Notes: generated from the letters alone by a model not told the origin. DNA of 64,000 bases from Bactericera cockerelli (GCA_024516035.1 CM044955.1:13182079-13246078), one strand, 5' to 3'. Positions 44,768 to 55,490 are shown, counted from the first letter of the stretch. Translations and numbers: made by a program.

Positions 44768-44914
44768 CTCACTAAAACGCTTGAAATTAAATTCAACGAA
44801 TTAAAATGACAAAATAGGCAGATCACACATCACACAATGCTATTATACTGGCAGTGCTTTATTTTTTTACTGTCACCTCGATTCTTACAGCGAGTTCCAT
44901 TCAATCAGTTTTTT

Positions 44915-45112
44915 CAAAAAGTGCAACATTTTGTTTCAAAACATTGCGCGATATTTTGTCTCGATTTTTGCATGCAAATTGTTGCAAAGCAATGCTTCAC
45001 ATCCAGTCGGATTTGATCTCATTTGATTCTGCATCAAGAGCGAAGCATGAAAAAGTTGCGAAACACTTCGCATTGTTTAGAAACAAAATGTTGCGCACTG
45101 TCCTTGCTTAGG
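44915..45112. repeat. Imperfect inverted repeat of about 200 bp
   Basis: agtgcaacattttgtttca at the left is mirrored by gaaacaaaatgttgcgcact at the right, and the pairing continues inward with mismatches. It explains an 85-codon frame over this region, which I do not consider a gene. It is probably a small foldback or MITE. Confidence 0.5.
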
Positions 45113-45183
45113 TAGTCACTAATAGTTTAGGTATTTAAATATTTAAAATATCACAACTCTCGTTTATGCTGCACAGAACGTTA

Positions 45184-45532
45184 TTAGGTCCGCATTGTGA
45201 AACAGGATTAGTTAGTAAGTTGCAAAACAGGATTAATCTAGTCCTCTTTTGCTCTTAAGTCGCCTTCTGGTGAGAATTTCAACCAATCACAGCTCATTTA
45301 TATCAGATTGAACCCGACCTCAGTACCTTGATAGATAGGGCGAAGGACTTGTAACCTGGAGGTCGGTGGTTCAAGTCCCGGTTTCAGCGTAGATTTAGTA
45401 AAGCGAGTTTGAGTAGTTGCGATATCACGTAAAGAATTAACACAAATATGATGACTTTTTTATATCAGCTTGGATTACCAGTTATACGAGCAAATCCAAG
45501 ATATTTAATCCTGTTTCGTAATTCGGCCCTTA
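45184..45532. mobile_element. MITE with aaacaggattag-type TIRs, hosting a SINE-B
   Basis: The left end taggtccgcattgtgaaaca mirrors the right end cctgtttcgtaattcggccc. It shares its interior with 13924-14314. A SINE-B inserted within it is flanked by tttatatcag(a/c)ttg (about 45298-45310 and 45460-45472). Confidence 0.65.
45311..45457 (+). mobile_element. tRNA-derived SINE-B nested in MITE
   Basis: gacctcagtaccttgataga head, ggtggttcaagtcccggttt B-box, and standard body and end. It has a 13-bp TSD with one mismatch inside the host MITE. Confidence 0.75.
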
Positions 45533-45774
45533 GAGATACCTACAATAACATAGTGAAGAATTCAGAGTATGAATAGCAGGGTTTCATGAGGTTTCTTCAC
45601 GCCAGACGGTGTGTGACGACAGGATGGGGAGAGAAATGAGCAGAGCGAAGAGGTGAGACATCAGAGGATCTGAAATCAGAAGAGCATAGATAATGATTGG
45701 TAAATTACTTCAAGTCTTTTATTTAAAAATTAAACACACATATATATATAATAAGTGAACCGTTGATAATAAGA

Positions 45775-45900
45775 GAATGCCGTTGGCATTAGCACCGCCC
45801 TTGATCAAGTTTTGTTTTATTTCAATTTCTATGTAAATATTTCTATGTACCTACTTTATTGTAAATAAAACTTGATCCAACATGTTTTAATAATAACCGT
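45775..45900 (+). mobile_element. LINE 3' end, 5' truncated (variant)
   Basis: agagaatgccgttggcatta + gcaccgcccttgat, then AT-rich sequence ending gtaaataaaacttgatccaa. It has the same layout as 39187 and 49158 but diverged, perhaps a related LINE family. Confidence 0.45.
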
Positions 45901-46663
45901 ACTAAGTAAGCAAAGGCATAGGTATTTTCCTAAGTAGATTTGGGAAAAGGTATCAAATAGATGAAAAAATGATATGAAATGAAAAAAATCAAAAAAGACC
46001 AAAATGGTATCACCATCGCATTTGGATTTTTTTCAACACAACACTGATTTTTCACCTGTGGAAGAAATGTTCTTGGGTACTTTATGTATACCAACATCAC
46101 TGAATATTTCTATCTCTAACTTATATTTATAGAACGGTGTCTACTTCATGTTCCCCAACACTTCTACTTTTTTTCAATTGTCTCCTTTGTTCTATTAAAA
46201 CTTGGGAAGAAGAAAAAAAATCTCTTGAAAATAGCAGGAAGAAAAAGTTAGGAAACTTTAGTTTGCAAAATGGTTTAAATTTATCCGTGTGTTTCCTAGC
46301 TTTATCACTAAGTAGAAATATGTAAGTGCCAACTGATGTAACAAATGTATTTATGCTGTACACAAGTTGCAGAACTTATTCTTTTTTTTCCATCAGTTTT
46401 TTTTTTTCTTCTTTGAATTATCTTTAAAAAAGGAACTAAAATGTAAATAAGGTTTTTTCTTGTTCCAAATAGAACATTTTGCTACATTCCGAAGTTTTCA
46501 AAGTATCAAGACTACAAAGTTACTTATGTTTGTTTGAGAGTAGAGTAAGTCACTGAGTCAACTTTCACACCAGTCATGTATGTATTTGTATGCCTTTTCC
46601 AAAGTAAATAAGTAAATTACCTCACTCATGCTTTCATATAGTCGCAAAAAAAGTGAACTGAAC
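45901..46663. other. Intergenic, no supported gene
   Basis: AT-rich. Overlapping ORFs on both strands at 46127-46363 are chance frames. Confidence 0.35.
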
Positions 46664-46680
46664 TTAGAAACATCATGTAC

Positions 46681-47055
46681 TCGTACATATCATCATCATC
46701 ATAGGGTGGCGTCATCGTGAATGATGGTAGCTAGACAGTGGAGGAATGACTCAGCACTTCTACCACTGTCTTTACAAGGAGGCTAATAATTGACAAGGGC
46801 TCCCAGAACCAAGCCAATCCACACTGCTGGTCAACTCCCTGTTTATGGTCCCCCAGCCAGACTGCTGGTCAACTCCCTGTTTATAGTCCCCTAGCTAGAC
46901 TGCTGGTCTATTCCCTGTTTAAAGTCCCCCAGCCAGACTGCTGATCTACTCCCTGTTTATGGTCCCCCAGCCAGACTGCTGGTCAACTCCCTGTTTATAG
47001 TCCCCTAGCTAGACTGCTGGTCTATTCCCTGTTTAAAGTCCCCCAGCCAGACTGT
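46681..47055 (-). mobile_element. VNTR retroposon V, copy 3 (6 VNTR units, higher-order)
   Basis: The minus strand reads six 38-bp units, then the unique block and a (gat)n tail. The TSD is ttagaaac(a/g)tcatgtac (46664-46680 and 47056-47072, 17 bp, one mismatch). Units 2-3 and 5-6 counted from the left are the same pair of variants, so a 114-bp trimer was duplicated. Confidence 0.8.
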
Positions 47056-47072
47056 TTAGAAACGTCATGTAC

Positions 47073-48000
47073 CTATATAAAAATAAATTTTTTTTGAGAT
47101 ACCTTTACCTTCATTTTTATATACATAACTATATATCATAGACATTTTATTTTGACTGTAAAAGGGCAACTCGGGTATTTTAATTTCAACTAAAAACAGC
47201 TTGCCTCAGGGTGAGTCTGTGGCCTCAAAGTAAAAACATAATTTTCAAGTCGAAATATTAATGGAGAAAGGTTTTAGAAAAGTAACAATGAAAACTAAAC
47301 CGAATTGTAATTGTATGAACGAGGGTATTTTTAATTTTTGTTTGAGTACATCATCACAACAAAACTTTATGACCGTGCAATTATGATAATATTTCCTGTT
47401 TGTCTCACATAAGCACGTGGGAAATTGTGACTCCGTTTCAGCTAGAATGCTGTAACTCATGCACTTCTCTAGCCGCAAATTTATTTCATAAATATGTACG
47501 TTGTTCCCCAGGAATGCATTATTTATCACAGGGCAGCACAAGGCTTGTGTGTAATATGATTTAGTGCATGCCGCATTCTACATTATTAGCCGTACTTTGC
47601 AGGAACTGAAAAACCCGGACTCCTCCTGCTATTCCCCTATTCCGTGCTCTTATCATAGATGGACTTGCTCATATGAAATTCTTGCCTACTGCACATTTTT
47701 ACACAAATTGATAACCCATTTCCCGTTTGAAGTCTTCTGTCTGAAAGTAAATAATGTAAATAAATTTTCCTATATAGATTCATACATAGAACACTGATAA
47801 TAGAGATGCTCTTTATCTGCATCCTAAAAGATTCAAATTAATTTATAGGTTAAAAAACGGGTCTTATTTTTACGAATCATGTTTGAAATTATCTGACGAT
47901 AGCGACGATTTTATATTTCATTTATACCTACAGTAGATACCGTTTATAATAAACAATCGGCTATGGCAAACAAAATCTCCGGTCCCTTGGAGTCTTATGC
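47073..48000. other. Intergenic, no supported gene
   Basis: Unique AT-rich DNA. A 98-codon minus-strand ORF at 47245-47541 lacks recognisable features. Confidence 0.35.
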
Positions 48001-48420
48001 TGGGTCCACACAGGTGAAACATGCAACATGTTGCTGCAACATGAATTTACTCTGTGTGGACGGCTTCTGAAATCTGAACACAAACATGAATGTTCAAAAA
48101 TTATCCATGAGGATATCGGTTTTCTACCGATATCGGTTGCTACTATGTTGCACGTGTGTGGACGGCACCTGAACATAGAAACAGAATGCATCACTGACGA
48201 ACACGAACTGCAACACGTTGCTGCAACAGTGTTCTAATTACCATACACATGTTGCTGCAACATGTTTTTACTCTGTGTAGACGGCTTCTGAACACCAACA
48301 TGAATGTTCAAAAATTATCCATGAGGATGTCGGTTTTTGACCGAATATCTTTAATCTTCGTTGCAACTATGTTGCACGTGTGTGGACGAGCACCTGAACA
48401 TAGAAACGAACATGCGAGTA
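48001..48420 (+). repeat. Tandem duplication of a palindrome-bearing unit (about 240 bp x 2)
   Basis: Each unit carries catgttgctgcaacatg (a 17-base inverted repeat), then tttactctgtgt(g/a)gacggc, aatgttcaaaaattatccat + gaggat, and actatgttgcacgtgtgtgg. The start (tgggtccacacaggtg) and inner ends suggest a MITE with gtgtggac-type inverted motifs that has been duplicated. Confidence 0.6.
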
Positions 48421-48525
48421 TATTTTCAGTCTATTTTTAATTTATCGGTGACTAGGTTGGATTTCTACGACGCACTGACCCAGCTTAATATGTATAAACA
48501 CAATGTTCAATAAATTTCATTTTAA

Positions 48526-48818
48526 CACGTTCGTTACCAAGCCAATTTTTTCAAGTTTTACGTAGGGACCAGGCGGTAAAGTTGCTGTTGCATCCTGGGG
48601 ACCAAATTTTGGTCCCCAGGTTTTTTTTTGCATATTTGGCATCGTATTTGTACAAGAATCGATCCTATATCTGTTCTAATACTAACAACCCTACCTCCAA
48701 AAGGCCATATATGGATGTCCGGTCCCTCGTTAAAATTTTGATAACAACCACATGTGTGTTTTCGGTCCCAAAAAAAAACACAAAAACATCCACACATGGC
48801 CGTTCGGTAACGAACGTG
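48526..48818. mobile_element. piggyBac-like MITE
   Basis: The TIR is CACGTTCGTTACC at the left with its exact inverse at the right, flanked by TTAA on both sides (48522-48525, 48819-48822), the piggyBac target. The 293-bp interior includes a palindrome ggggaccaaattttggtccc. The ORFs on both strands within it are not genes. Confidence 0.75.
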
Positions 48819-48822
48819 TTAA

Positions 48823-49157
48823 GAGTTGACTTCTAGAAGTGTTTGAAAAAGAACGTGCAAATTATAAGTGCAGAAGAAAACTTGATGGTTTGAAAGGGGT
48901 GTTGAGTTGTTCAGAAAGAGGTAAACACACGTTTCGTTTTCTAAGATGTTAATTTCAGACATGAAACAAGATTACCTGGAAGTCTTTGAGCTTCTTGGGT
49001 ATAAGGAAAAACGTCAAATTAAAATCCTGCCTTCAAGGATGGCATTTTGAAGCTCAGAATACTTTTCCTGGAATGTTCTGTGGTTTCAAAAAGGAGGAGA
49101 AGTTCTCACGCTCCCGGACAAAGCCACGTGTAGGTTCCTAGTCCATTCCTAAAAAAA
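48823..49157. other. Intergenic, nothing recognised
   Basis: Unique sequence. Short ORFs only. Confidence 0.3.
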
Positions 49158-49345
49158 GGGTTGGGTGGAAGAGATTGCCATAGGCAATAACCCCGCCCTT
49201 TAGTTAGGACATATGTATATATTTTGTTTATTAATTTTTCTTGTTTATATTATTAATGTTGTCAATTTTTATATTTAATTTATACCATAATTTGTCTGCA
49301 TATAGATTATGTTCTACTAATAAAGAGTTTCTAAATAAATAAAAA
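49158..49345 (+). mobile_element. LINE 3' end, 5' truncated
   Basis: gggttgggtggaagagattg + ccataggcaataaccccgcc, then an AT-rich 3' UTR ending aataaagagtttctaaataa + ataaaa. It contains a poly(A) signal and terminal A-rich sequence. Confidence 0.6.
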
Positions 49346-49390
49346 TAGTCATGTACGCAGTACGATAAGACGTAAGAGTGAACATGTCTC

Positions 49391-49610
49391 TCCCGGTAGC
49401 TCAGTAGTAAAGGCGGCAGTGACGCGGCACTCTGTAAATCCAAAGATTTCAGAGGTCGTGGTTTTAGATTTTCAGAAACTAGCCGGGACAAGACAAGTCA
49501 TGCTCCCATTTGGGATTTTTACCACATAATTATATATCTTGGGTGTGTGTGTGTTCAATGGTCTGGCGAAGCGGCGGGTGTAACCTGCTTGTAAGAATTA
49601 TAATACGATC
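49391..49610 (+). mobile_element. tRNA-derived SINE-A, 3' end replaced by GT repeat
   Basis: The head ctcccggtagctcagtagta and body run to tatatcttggg. A short GT run and a ggtctggcgaagcggcgggt + gtaacctgc segment follow, like that flanking the GT array at 22710-22765. An extra gtgacgcggcact lies in the head. Confidence 0.6.
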
Positions 49611-49683
49611 TGTTTAACTGTTGTAGTTTAGGGACTTTTTAGTCATTTTTATCAAATTAATAATATAACATTGTAAACAACAA

Positions 49684-50083
49684 GCAGTCTGGCTGGGGGA
49701 CTATAAACAGGGAGTAGACCAGCAGTCTAGCTGGGGGACCATAAACAGGGAGTAGACCAGCAGTCTGGCTGGGGGACTATAAACAGGGAGTAGACCAGCA
49801 GTCTGGCTGGGGGACTATAAACAGGGAGTAGACCAGCAGTCTGGCTGGGGGACTATAAACAGGGAGTAGACCAGCAGTCTGGCTGGGGGACTATAAACAG
49901 GGAGTTGACCAGCAGTCTGGCTGGGGGACTATAAACAGGGAATAGACCAGCATTGGCTTGGTTCTGGGGGCCCTTGCCAATTATTAGCCTCCTTGCAAAG
50001 GCAGTGATAGAAGTGCTGAGTCATTTCCTCCCTTGTCTGGTTACCATCGTTCACGATGACGCCACCCTATGATGATATCAAGT
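49684..50083 (+). mobile_element. VNTR retroposon V, copy 4 (7 VNTR units)
   Basis: Seven 38-bp units (49683-49948; agcagtctggctgggggact + ataaacagggagtagacc) run into the unique block agcattggcttggttctggg ... gatgacgccaccctatgatg. The TSD is aacaacaa (49676-49683 and 50084-50091). It is the best copy for defining the family. No pol III box is evident. Confidence 0.85.
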
Positions 50084-50091
50084 AACAACAA

Positions 50092-50909
50092 TAGTAAAGT
50101 TCAAAAACAACAATACTAATGTTTATAAGTTAAGTATTGTTTATAACAATGCTAAATTTGAAACAGTCTTACTTCGGCAGTATAAACAAGGTATATTCTA
50201 TTTTACGAATATTCTTTCTCATCCTGATAGTGACCTGAACACGACCCAGACTGACAAAACTCATCTTCCCCAAGAACACGGGAAGAGACAAGAGGAAACA
50301 ACAAACCCGAGCCTTTTGCTGGTAAATAAGTTAATTACCAAGCTCTCCATGCCATTGTTATCTCTATTGACAAGATCGAAAGCTGCTGTCCAAAAGTTGA
50401 GGGGCCAGAGAGCAGGGTGAAGGGTGGAGGGTAACACATTTGTGGAGAGTCCCGGATAGGTGAGGGATGAAATGAGGGACGGAATGTCTTACCCTTGTTC
50501 TTGACATGACAAGGGAGTCTTCTGTTTTCATTTCTCCTCGCAACTAATTTCCCGACTCCCCACGGGATATTTTCAAACGAAACATTATTGTTAATAAGAA
50601 TTACAAGAGTGGAATTGCGATTTCTCCTTCTCTGTCGTTCTGTTTGTTGCTTTTGAAAAATAAAAACAATAAAAAATATTCTCTCTCCTCTTGCTTTTTT
50701 CTCTTTGTGTTGGAGATGTGCTGTTGTCATTGTTTTAGTATTGGGAAAAAGTTGTCGGCTTTGTTTTTTTTTATCGTTTGACAATTTATTTTAGAAATGG
50801 CCTAGTATCATGCGATGTGTATCGAAAATATAATCAGATTATTTCGAGCCTTCATGTGTGATGATGGGCACGAAAAGTAACAAAAAGGTACTATCTTCAA
50901 AATTCTTGT
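50092..50909. other. Intergenic, no supported gene
   Basis: A 149-codon minus-strand frame (50335-50784) is the longest here. It is Lys/Arg/Asn-rich at one end with no domain, signal peptide or splice context, so I do not call it a gene. Confidence 0.35.
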
Positions 50910-51113
50910 GTCCCGGTAGCTCAGTGGTAAAGGTGGCACTCTGTGAATCCAGAGGTTGCAGGTTCGAAACCCAGCCGGGACATGACAAAGTTTCGTTTCA
51001 TTTGGGATATTTACCACATAATAATATGTCTTGGGCTTATTGCTGGAATAGTGGGACTTCCTAGTCCTCATCGGGCAGTATAAACAAGGCGATATTATTA
51101 TTAGTAAGTATTA
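50910..51113 (+). mobile_element. tRNA-derived SINE-A
   Basis: The head tcccggtagctcagtggtaa, B-box gcaggttcgaaacccagccg, standard body, tail gggcagtataaacaaggcga + (tta)n. The tRNA-related part could fold partly as a cloverleaf, but the body and copy number mark it as a SINE. Confidence 0.8.
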
Positions 51114-51218
51114 TCATCATCATCATTATTATAAAACACTCAAGACCGATATGTGTAGGTAACTACTAGTCATAGAAATTTACAATTAGGTATTAATTTG
51201 ATTAAATACGGTGAGTTT

Positions 51219-51382
51219 TCGGGGTCTACTCGTGAGGTAAAATGAGCAGCTGCATCGATGTGAGCTGCGAGCAGTGGTGGGATAATAGGCAAAAATAAAG
51301 TGTTGAAATGTTCAATGAAAATAAAAAAGTCCTATGATTCTGCGCTCCCCACTAAAATTGTGATATAATAACACAAAACAAT
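51219..51382 (+). mobile_element. SINE-D 3' part
   Basis: ggggtctactcgtgaggtaa, gagcagtggtgggataatag, gtcctatgattctgcgctcc and cccactaaaattgtgatata match the 3' two thirds of 10920-11203 in plus orientation. The tRNA-like head is missing. Confidence 0.6.
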
Positions 51383-52255
51383 CAAATAGTTATTTATTTA
51401 AATTCGAAGTTCAAGTAGCCACAAATCACACTTTCTACTCCCTTGATGCCCCCCCCCCTCTCCCTTCCTCTCTCTCTCTCACTCTCTCTCTCACACACAC
51501 ACACTTTCTCTCTCACTCTCCATGGGAACTAACATCTCTTTAGTCTCTTTGTCAATCTCTCCTTTCATAACCCACAAAACCCTCCAAAACCCTCATGGGC
51601 AACGTCTCCTAACATGTATGGCTGCAGAAAGTTTTCCCGTGTTGTACACCATACAGCTCCTGCAAGGAACAATACATCATCTAGTTGTCATCTCCCCGGA
51701 GATATCAACTTTTGTCGGGAAGAAAAATATCACATTTTCAACAAATAGAATAGATACCACCATGTACTATATGAAAGTCAATTTTCGTCACAAGAAAGTT
51801 GCGCGATACTTGCAAAGAACAGAAGATAGAAAACTCTCCGGATTGGCGGAAGATAGTTAATTAATTTTCATTCAACCTGATCACTCTATGAAATAATGGG
51901 AAAAGTTCAGATTGAAAATTATTCGTTCATCCTCTATCGAAAATAGAATTATCCATACTTTTAGGTTGATGTTTAACTAGCAGAGATTTAGTCTGTTGTT
52001 GGAGGGTTGTTAATTATTTTGCCATTGAATGTATGCTTTTCTTAGAAATTTTGTCTTATTTAGATTTTCTCAGTACTTTGAACGTTTACTACCTCAAGTT
52101 CAATACGTTTGAACTTCATAATTAAAGACCAGATGTCTGTCAGAGCTTATTTAAGGGTGAGGGGAATGAGGAAGAGATTGCGGGCTGTTGAATGTGAAGA
52201 TGGGGCAGGATTATTGAAATTTGAAATTTGTTAAAAGTAATGTAAAAAAAACTTG
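51383..52255. other. Intergenic with CT/CA microsatellite
   Basis: 51449-51523 is C-run plus (CT)n and (CA)n. A 112-codon frame at 51522-51860 (+) has no recognised domain and is not called. The rest is AT-rich. Confidence 0.4.
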
Positions 52256-52266
52256 ATTTTGTACAA

Positions 52267-52365
52267 TCATCATAGGGTGGCGTCATCGTGGGCCTCCAGA
52301 ACAAGTCAATGATGGTCTACTCCCTGTTTATAGTCCCCCTGCCAGACTGCTGGTACTCCCTGATT
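52267..52365 (-). mobile_element. VNTR retroposon V, copy 5 (internally deleted)
   Basis: Retains the end tcatagggtggcgtcatcgt, a short middle and one VNTR unit. Most of the unique block is missing, yet the TSD attttgtacaa (52256-52266 and 52366-52376) is exact. So either the deleted form itself was mobilised or it was trimmed after insertion. Confidence 0.75.
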
Positions 52366-52376
52366 ATTTTGTACAA

Positions 52377-53580
52377 AGCTTTTTATAATAGGTAATTATG
52401 ACCATAAAAAAACCTGCAATAGTTTCACTATACAGACCAAAAGTTGTCTCAGATTTTTTTTTTTAATTTGGGTTTAACGTCTCTTTCAACTCCATAATCA
52501 TAAATATCATATTCTAGAATGATAAATTATAAGAGTAACTTTTGAAATAATAATATAGAAGGCACATATAGGATAATATGGCACATATAGGATAATAATA
52601 TAGGAGGTATGAATTATTAAGTATCTATTCTTGAATTAGTCAATTTTTAAATAGGTATATTATAAACTCAGTTGCTAAAATACTACTTTTAGCTGAAAGA
52701 TGTATTACATTATATAGGATCGATTTATAAATAGGATTAAAGTTAAGATAAGCAAGACCCTCCCTCAAGTCAGCCTATATTGGTTGTAACTTAGACTCGA
52801 GGCAGAGTCTGATTTATCTTTAATTTACTCCCGTATTATTTTTCGGACCTGCAGAAGAGATCACAGAACATTACTTACTAGAACTATCACGCAAAGCCTG
52901 GTTTCTCCAGCACTGGAAAAAGTATAATTGGATCACGGTGGAATAAACAATAGGTAAATCTAAGGAAAGAGCTACCACCTCTGCTTTGAAATGACGGTCG
53001 GGCAGAGACTAAGGATCTAAAATGAAAAGAAAACGGGGAAAAAAGAAATCTTCAGGAAAAGACTCTTTTCAAAACCTTTCATTCATTTTTATAGGACAAT
53101 CAGAATGGTTAAGAGATAAAGTCTTTGAAGGACCTTAAGATGCACAGGGCAGAGACTTCTTATCAAGCACAAAGCTTTTTATCGGAAAATGTTTCACTGT
53201 TAGCTGCATACATTTTGGGCATTTAGATATATTATATAAGAATTTTTTTCAATATGATGATTATAATTCAGTACAGAACACCATTTCCGTATATTCAACT
53301 GTATGTTAATGTATTATTTTTATCAAATACTGTAGCTGGTCCTATCTGTATTTCATGCTGATTTATTTCTCGCACATTGCATATACACAAACAACACCAG
53401 GCGCGCATACAAATTTCAAATAGAATTCATTTTCAGTTAAATGTCGATCTGTTTCAATGTTATAAGAATTTCTCGATCCTTCAATTTGCATGCTTCCTAT
53501 GGATAATCGATACATTATTAAAAACAATAAAATTAATCTGCAGAATCCGTCATTTTTGTTACTTGACGCTAAATAAAATT
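52377..53580. other. Intergenic, no supported gene
   Basis: A family G end fragment is at 52465-52500 (ttgggtttaacgtctctttc). A short duplication (ggcacatataggataata) is at 52560-52600. An 81-codon ORF at 53377 runs into the SINE-B and is not a gene. Confidence 0.35.
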
Positions 53581-53741
53581 ACCGACCTCAGTAGCTTTAT
53601 CGATAAGGCGGCGGACTTGTAACCTGGAGGTCGGTGGTTCAAGTCTCGGTGGTTCAAGTCCCGGTTTCAGCGTGGATTTTGTAAAGCGAGTTTGAGTAGT
53701 TGTGATATCACGAAAGTGAATAACAAAAATATGATAACTTA
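53581..53741 (+). mobile_element. tRNA-derived SINE-B with internal 17-bp duplication
   Basis: Standard head and body, but the B-box region is doubled (cggtggttcaagtctcggtg then gttcaagtcccggtt). There are therefore two candidate B-boxes in tandem. Confidence 0.75.
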
Positions 53742-54221
53742 TATTTTATGAACTTTTAACTTTCTTCACCCTAAATTTTTCGAACCTATACCTCCACCCC
53801 TTTTGAAACTTCCTGTTAACATAGAATGATTTTTATAGCATCACAATTTCCTACATAGTGGAATCAAAAGTATTCGTTTCAACCTATGTTGGCAGGTGAG
53901 AGATAAAATTTAAAGTCATGGATTTTATTGCTAGGCTAGAAAAACAATGCCATTTCTGAGGGTTCAACATAAAATTATCAGTGCATCATGTTCGTTGAAA
54001 TTTTTTTCGAAATTCTGTTGCCAAGACAACCAGTCTTAAACATTTTTCTGTATTGGACTTAGTTCTACCCAATTGTTTCTATTCAACCTAAATTATTTTT
54101 CCCGCTAACAGCTTCTTGGTATAATTATGGCTTATTATTATTATTATTATCTGACCTGGTTGCAAGGTTTTCAGTGAAACAATTACAATCAACCCTGCGA
54201 CCTAATTAGATGTATTGCTAC
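53742..54221. other. Intergenic, no gene seen
   Basis: AT-rich with an (att)n run at 54132-54150. No ORF or repeat family. Confidence 0.3.
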
Positions 54222-54465
54222 CTGTTGATTCTCATTGGTTTTAACGTCCTGATTTGAGAAAGTCAGAATGGTAGATTTACCTTCCATTCGCTGGGAATCG
54301 TACCAGCTACCCACATCAACCTGACTCAGCCTAGGTTGAGTCGGAAAAGCCTTACGTGTTCAGAGGGACATAGTTTTGCTTTAGAAAGTTCTGCCCAAAC
54401 CGGAAATCCAACTTAGGATCTCTGGAGTACTGGTAGTAATCACAACCGTTACACCACGGAGGCAA
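54222..54465 (-). mobile_element. tRNA-derived SINE-F, 3' truncated
   Basis: On the minus strand, the head gcctccgtggtgtaacggtt and the body to ggttttaacgtcctgattt are truncated relative to 39798-40162. The B-box is degraded. Confidence 0.6.
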
Positions 54466-55330
54466 GCACCATTATAAAATTAAGCACGTTACCATAATCT
54501 GTTCATTTGAAATTCTTAAATTCCAAACTCGATATTACAGAAAAGGGATTTCTTTTCCCGAAAAAGTCTCTTAATATTTCCTAGACTTTTAATTTACAGG
54601 GTAGGATGGTAATTTAATATGACTGTTCTCTGAATACTCAAAGTTCTATTAATATCAAAGTTTATCATAAGTTTCATCGAGTTTTCGTATTAAATTGTTA
54701 ACTAAAAAAAGAGTCCAGAATAATGAATATTATTAGTTCGCTTTTAGAAAGTTTGACCTATTGTAATACTTCTACAACTTTCAAGTAATACAAAGAAAAA
54801 TTAGAAAGTACAAGTCCGACTCGGGTTGTAAGTTTTCCACTCCCTGTAAGCTGTATTCGATATTATCGTCATCCATGTAACATCATGCTTCGACACAGAA
54901 ATAAAATTGTCAATAATGAAATTCCACGAGACTTTTTTTTTCTCTCTCTCAAAAAAATAATGGTTTTACGTCCTTACGAGGAGAAAATCTATATTGTAAA
55001 AATAAAACGGAAAGAAAACAGGCAAAGAGCTCCTGAGAGGATACAGCAATTTTATAGAGTGTAAAATTAAAGCCATTTCTAACAAACGAGTTGCGACAAC
55101 ATTGCTGCGGATGCAGCATTCTAATGTAGATTTTATGAGCTGGCGTGACAGAGGGAAGATTTTATTTCTATTCTATCATGGTGGCGAGATGAATTATTGT
55201 GCCTTTGCCAGTGCGGTAAACCTGGGGTAGTTCACCTCAGCGGGATAATGATGTTAGGCCTGACCAGGTCTCTCAGGATCCTTTGAGTCAAATAAGTTTA
55301 ATTTTTTTAAAAGTTATCATATTTGTTATC
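54466..55330. other. Intergenic, no supported gene
   Basis: AT-rich, with a polypyrimidine stretch at 54931-54950. No ORF above chance. Confidence 0.3.
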
Positions 55331-55490
55331 CCGAACGGCCCCGTCAGGTGAATTCACCTGACATGATTATCTCGTACGGCCCAGTCAGGTGATTTCACCT
55401 GACATGATTATCCCGTGCGGCCCAGTCAGGTGATTTCACCTGACATGATTATCTCGTACGGCCCCGTCAGGTGAATTCACTTGAGATTGA
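55331..55490 (+). repeat. 41-bp tandem array of a perfect palindrome, 4 units
   Basis: Units start at 55335, 55376, 55417 and 55458. Each contains gtcaggtgaattcacctgac or gtcaggtgatttcacctgac, then atgattatctcgtacggccc. The 20-bp palindrome is exact in unit 1 and near-exact in the others. The last unit's right arm is changed (cacttgag). Confidence 0.85.

Noticed and set aside
44854..45111. 85-codon ORF
   Set aside because: It lies over a 200-bp imperfect inverted repeat, so the frame is explained by repeat structure.
50335..50784. 149-codon minus-strand ORF
   Set aside because: No recognisable domain, signal peptide or splice context; basic/Asn-rich composition. Treated as chance.
12765..51113. 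tRNA-like heads with A and B boxes (for example 12765, 32627, 50910)
   Set aside because: They recur with the same non-tRNA body and A/T-rich tails, several with TSDs. They are SINEs, not tRNA genes.
51522..51860. 112-codon plus-strand ORF
   Set aside because: It starts at the edge of a CT/CA microsatellite, has no domain or paralogue in the window, and no supporting exon signals.
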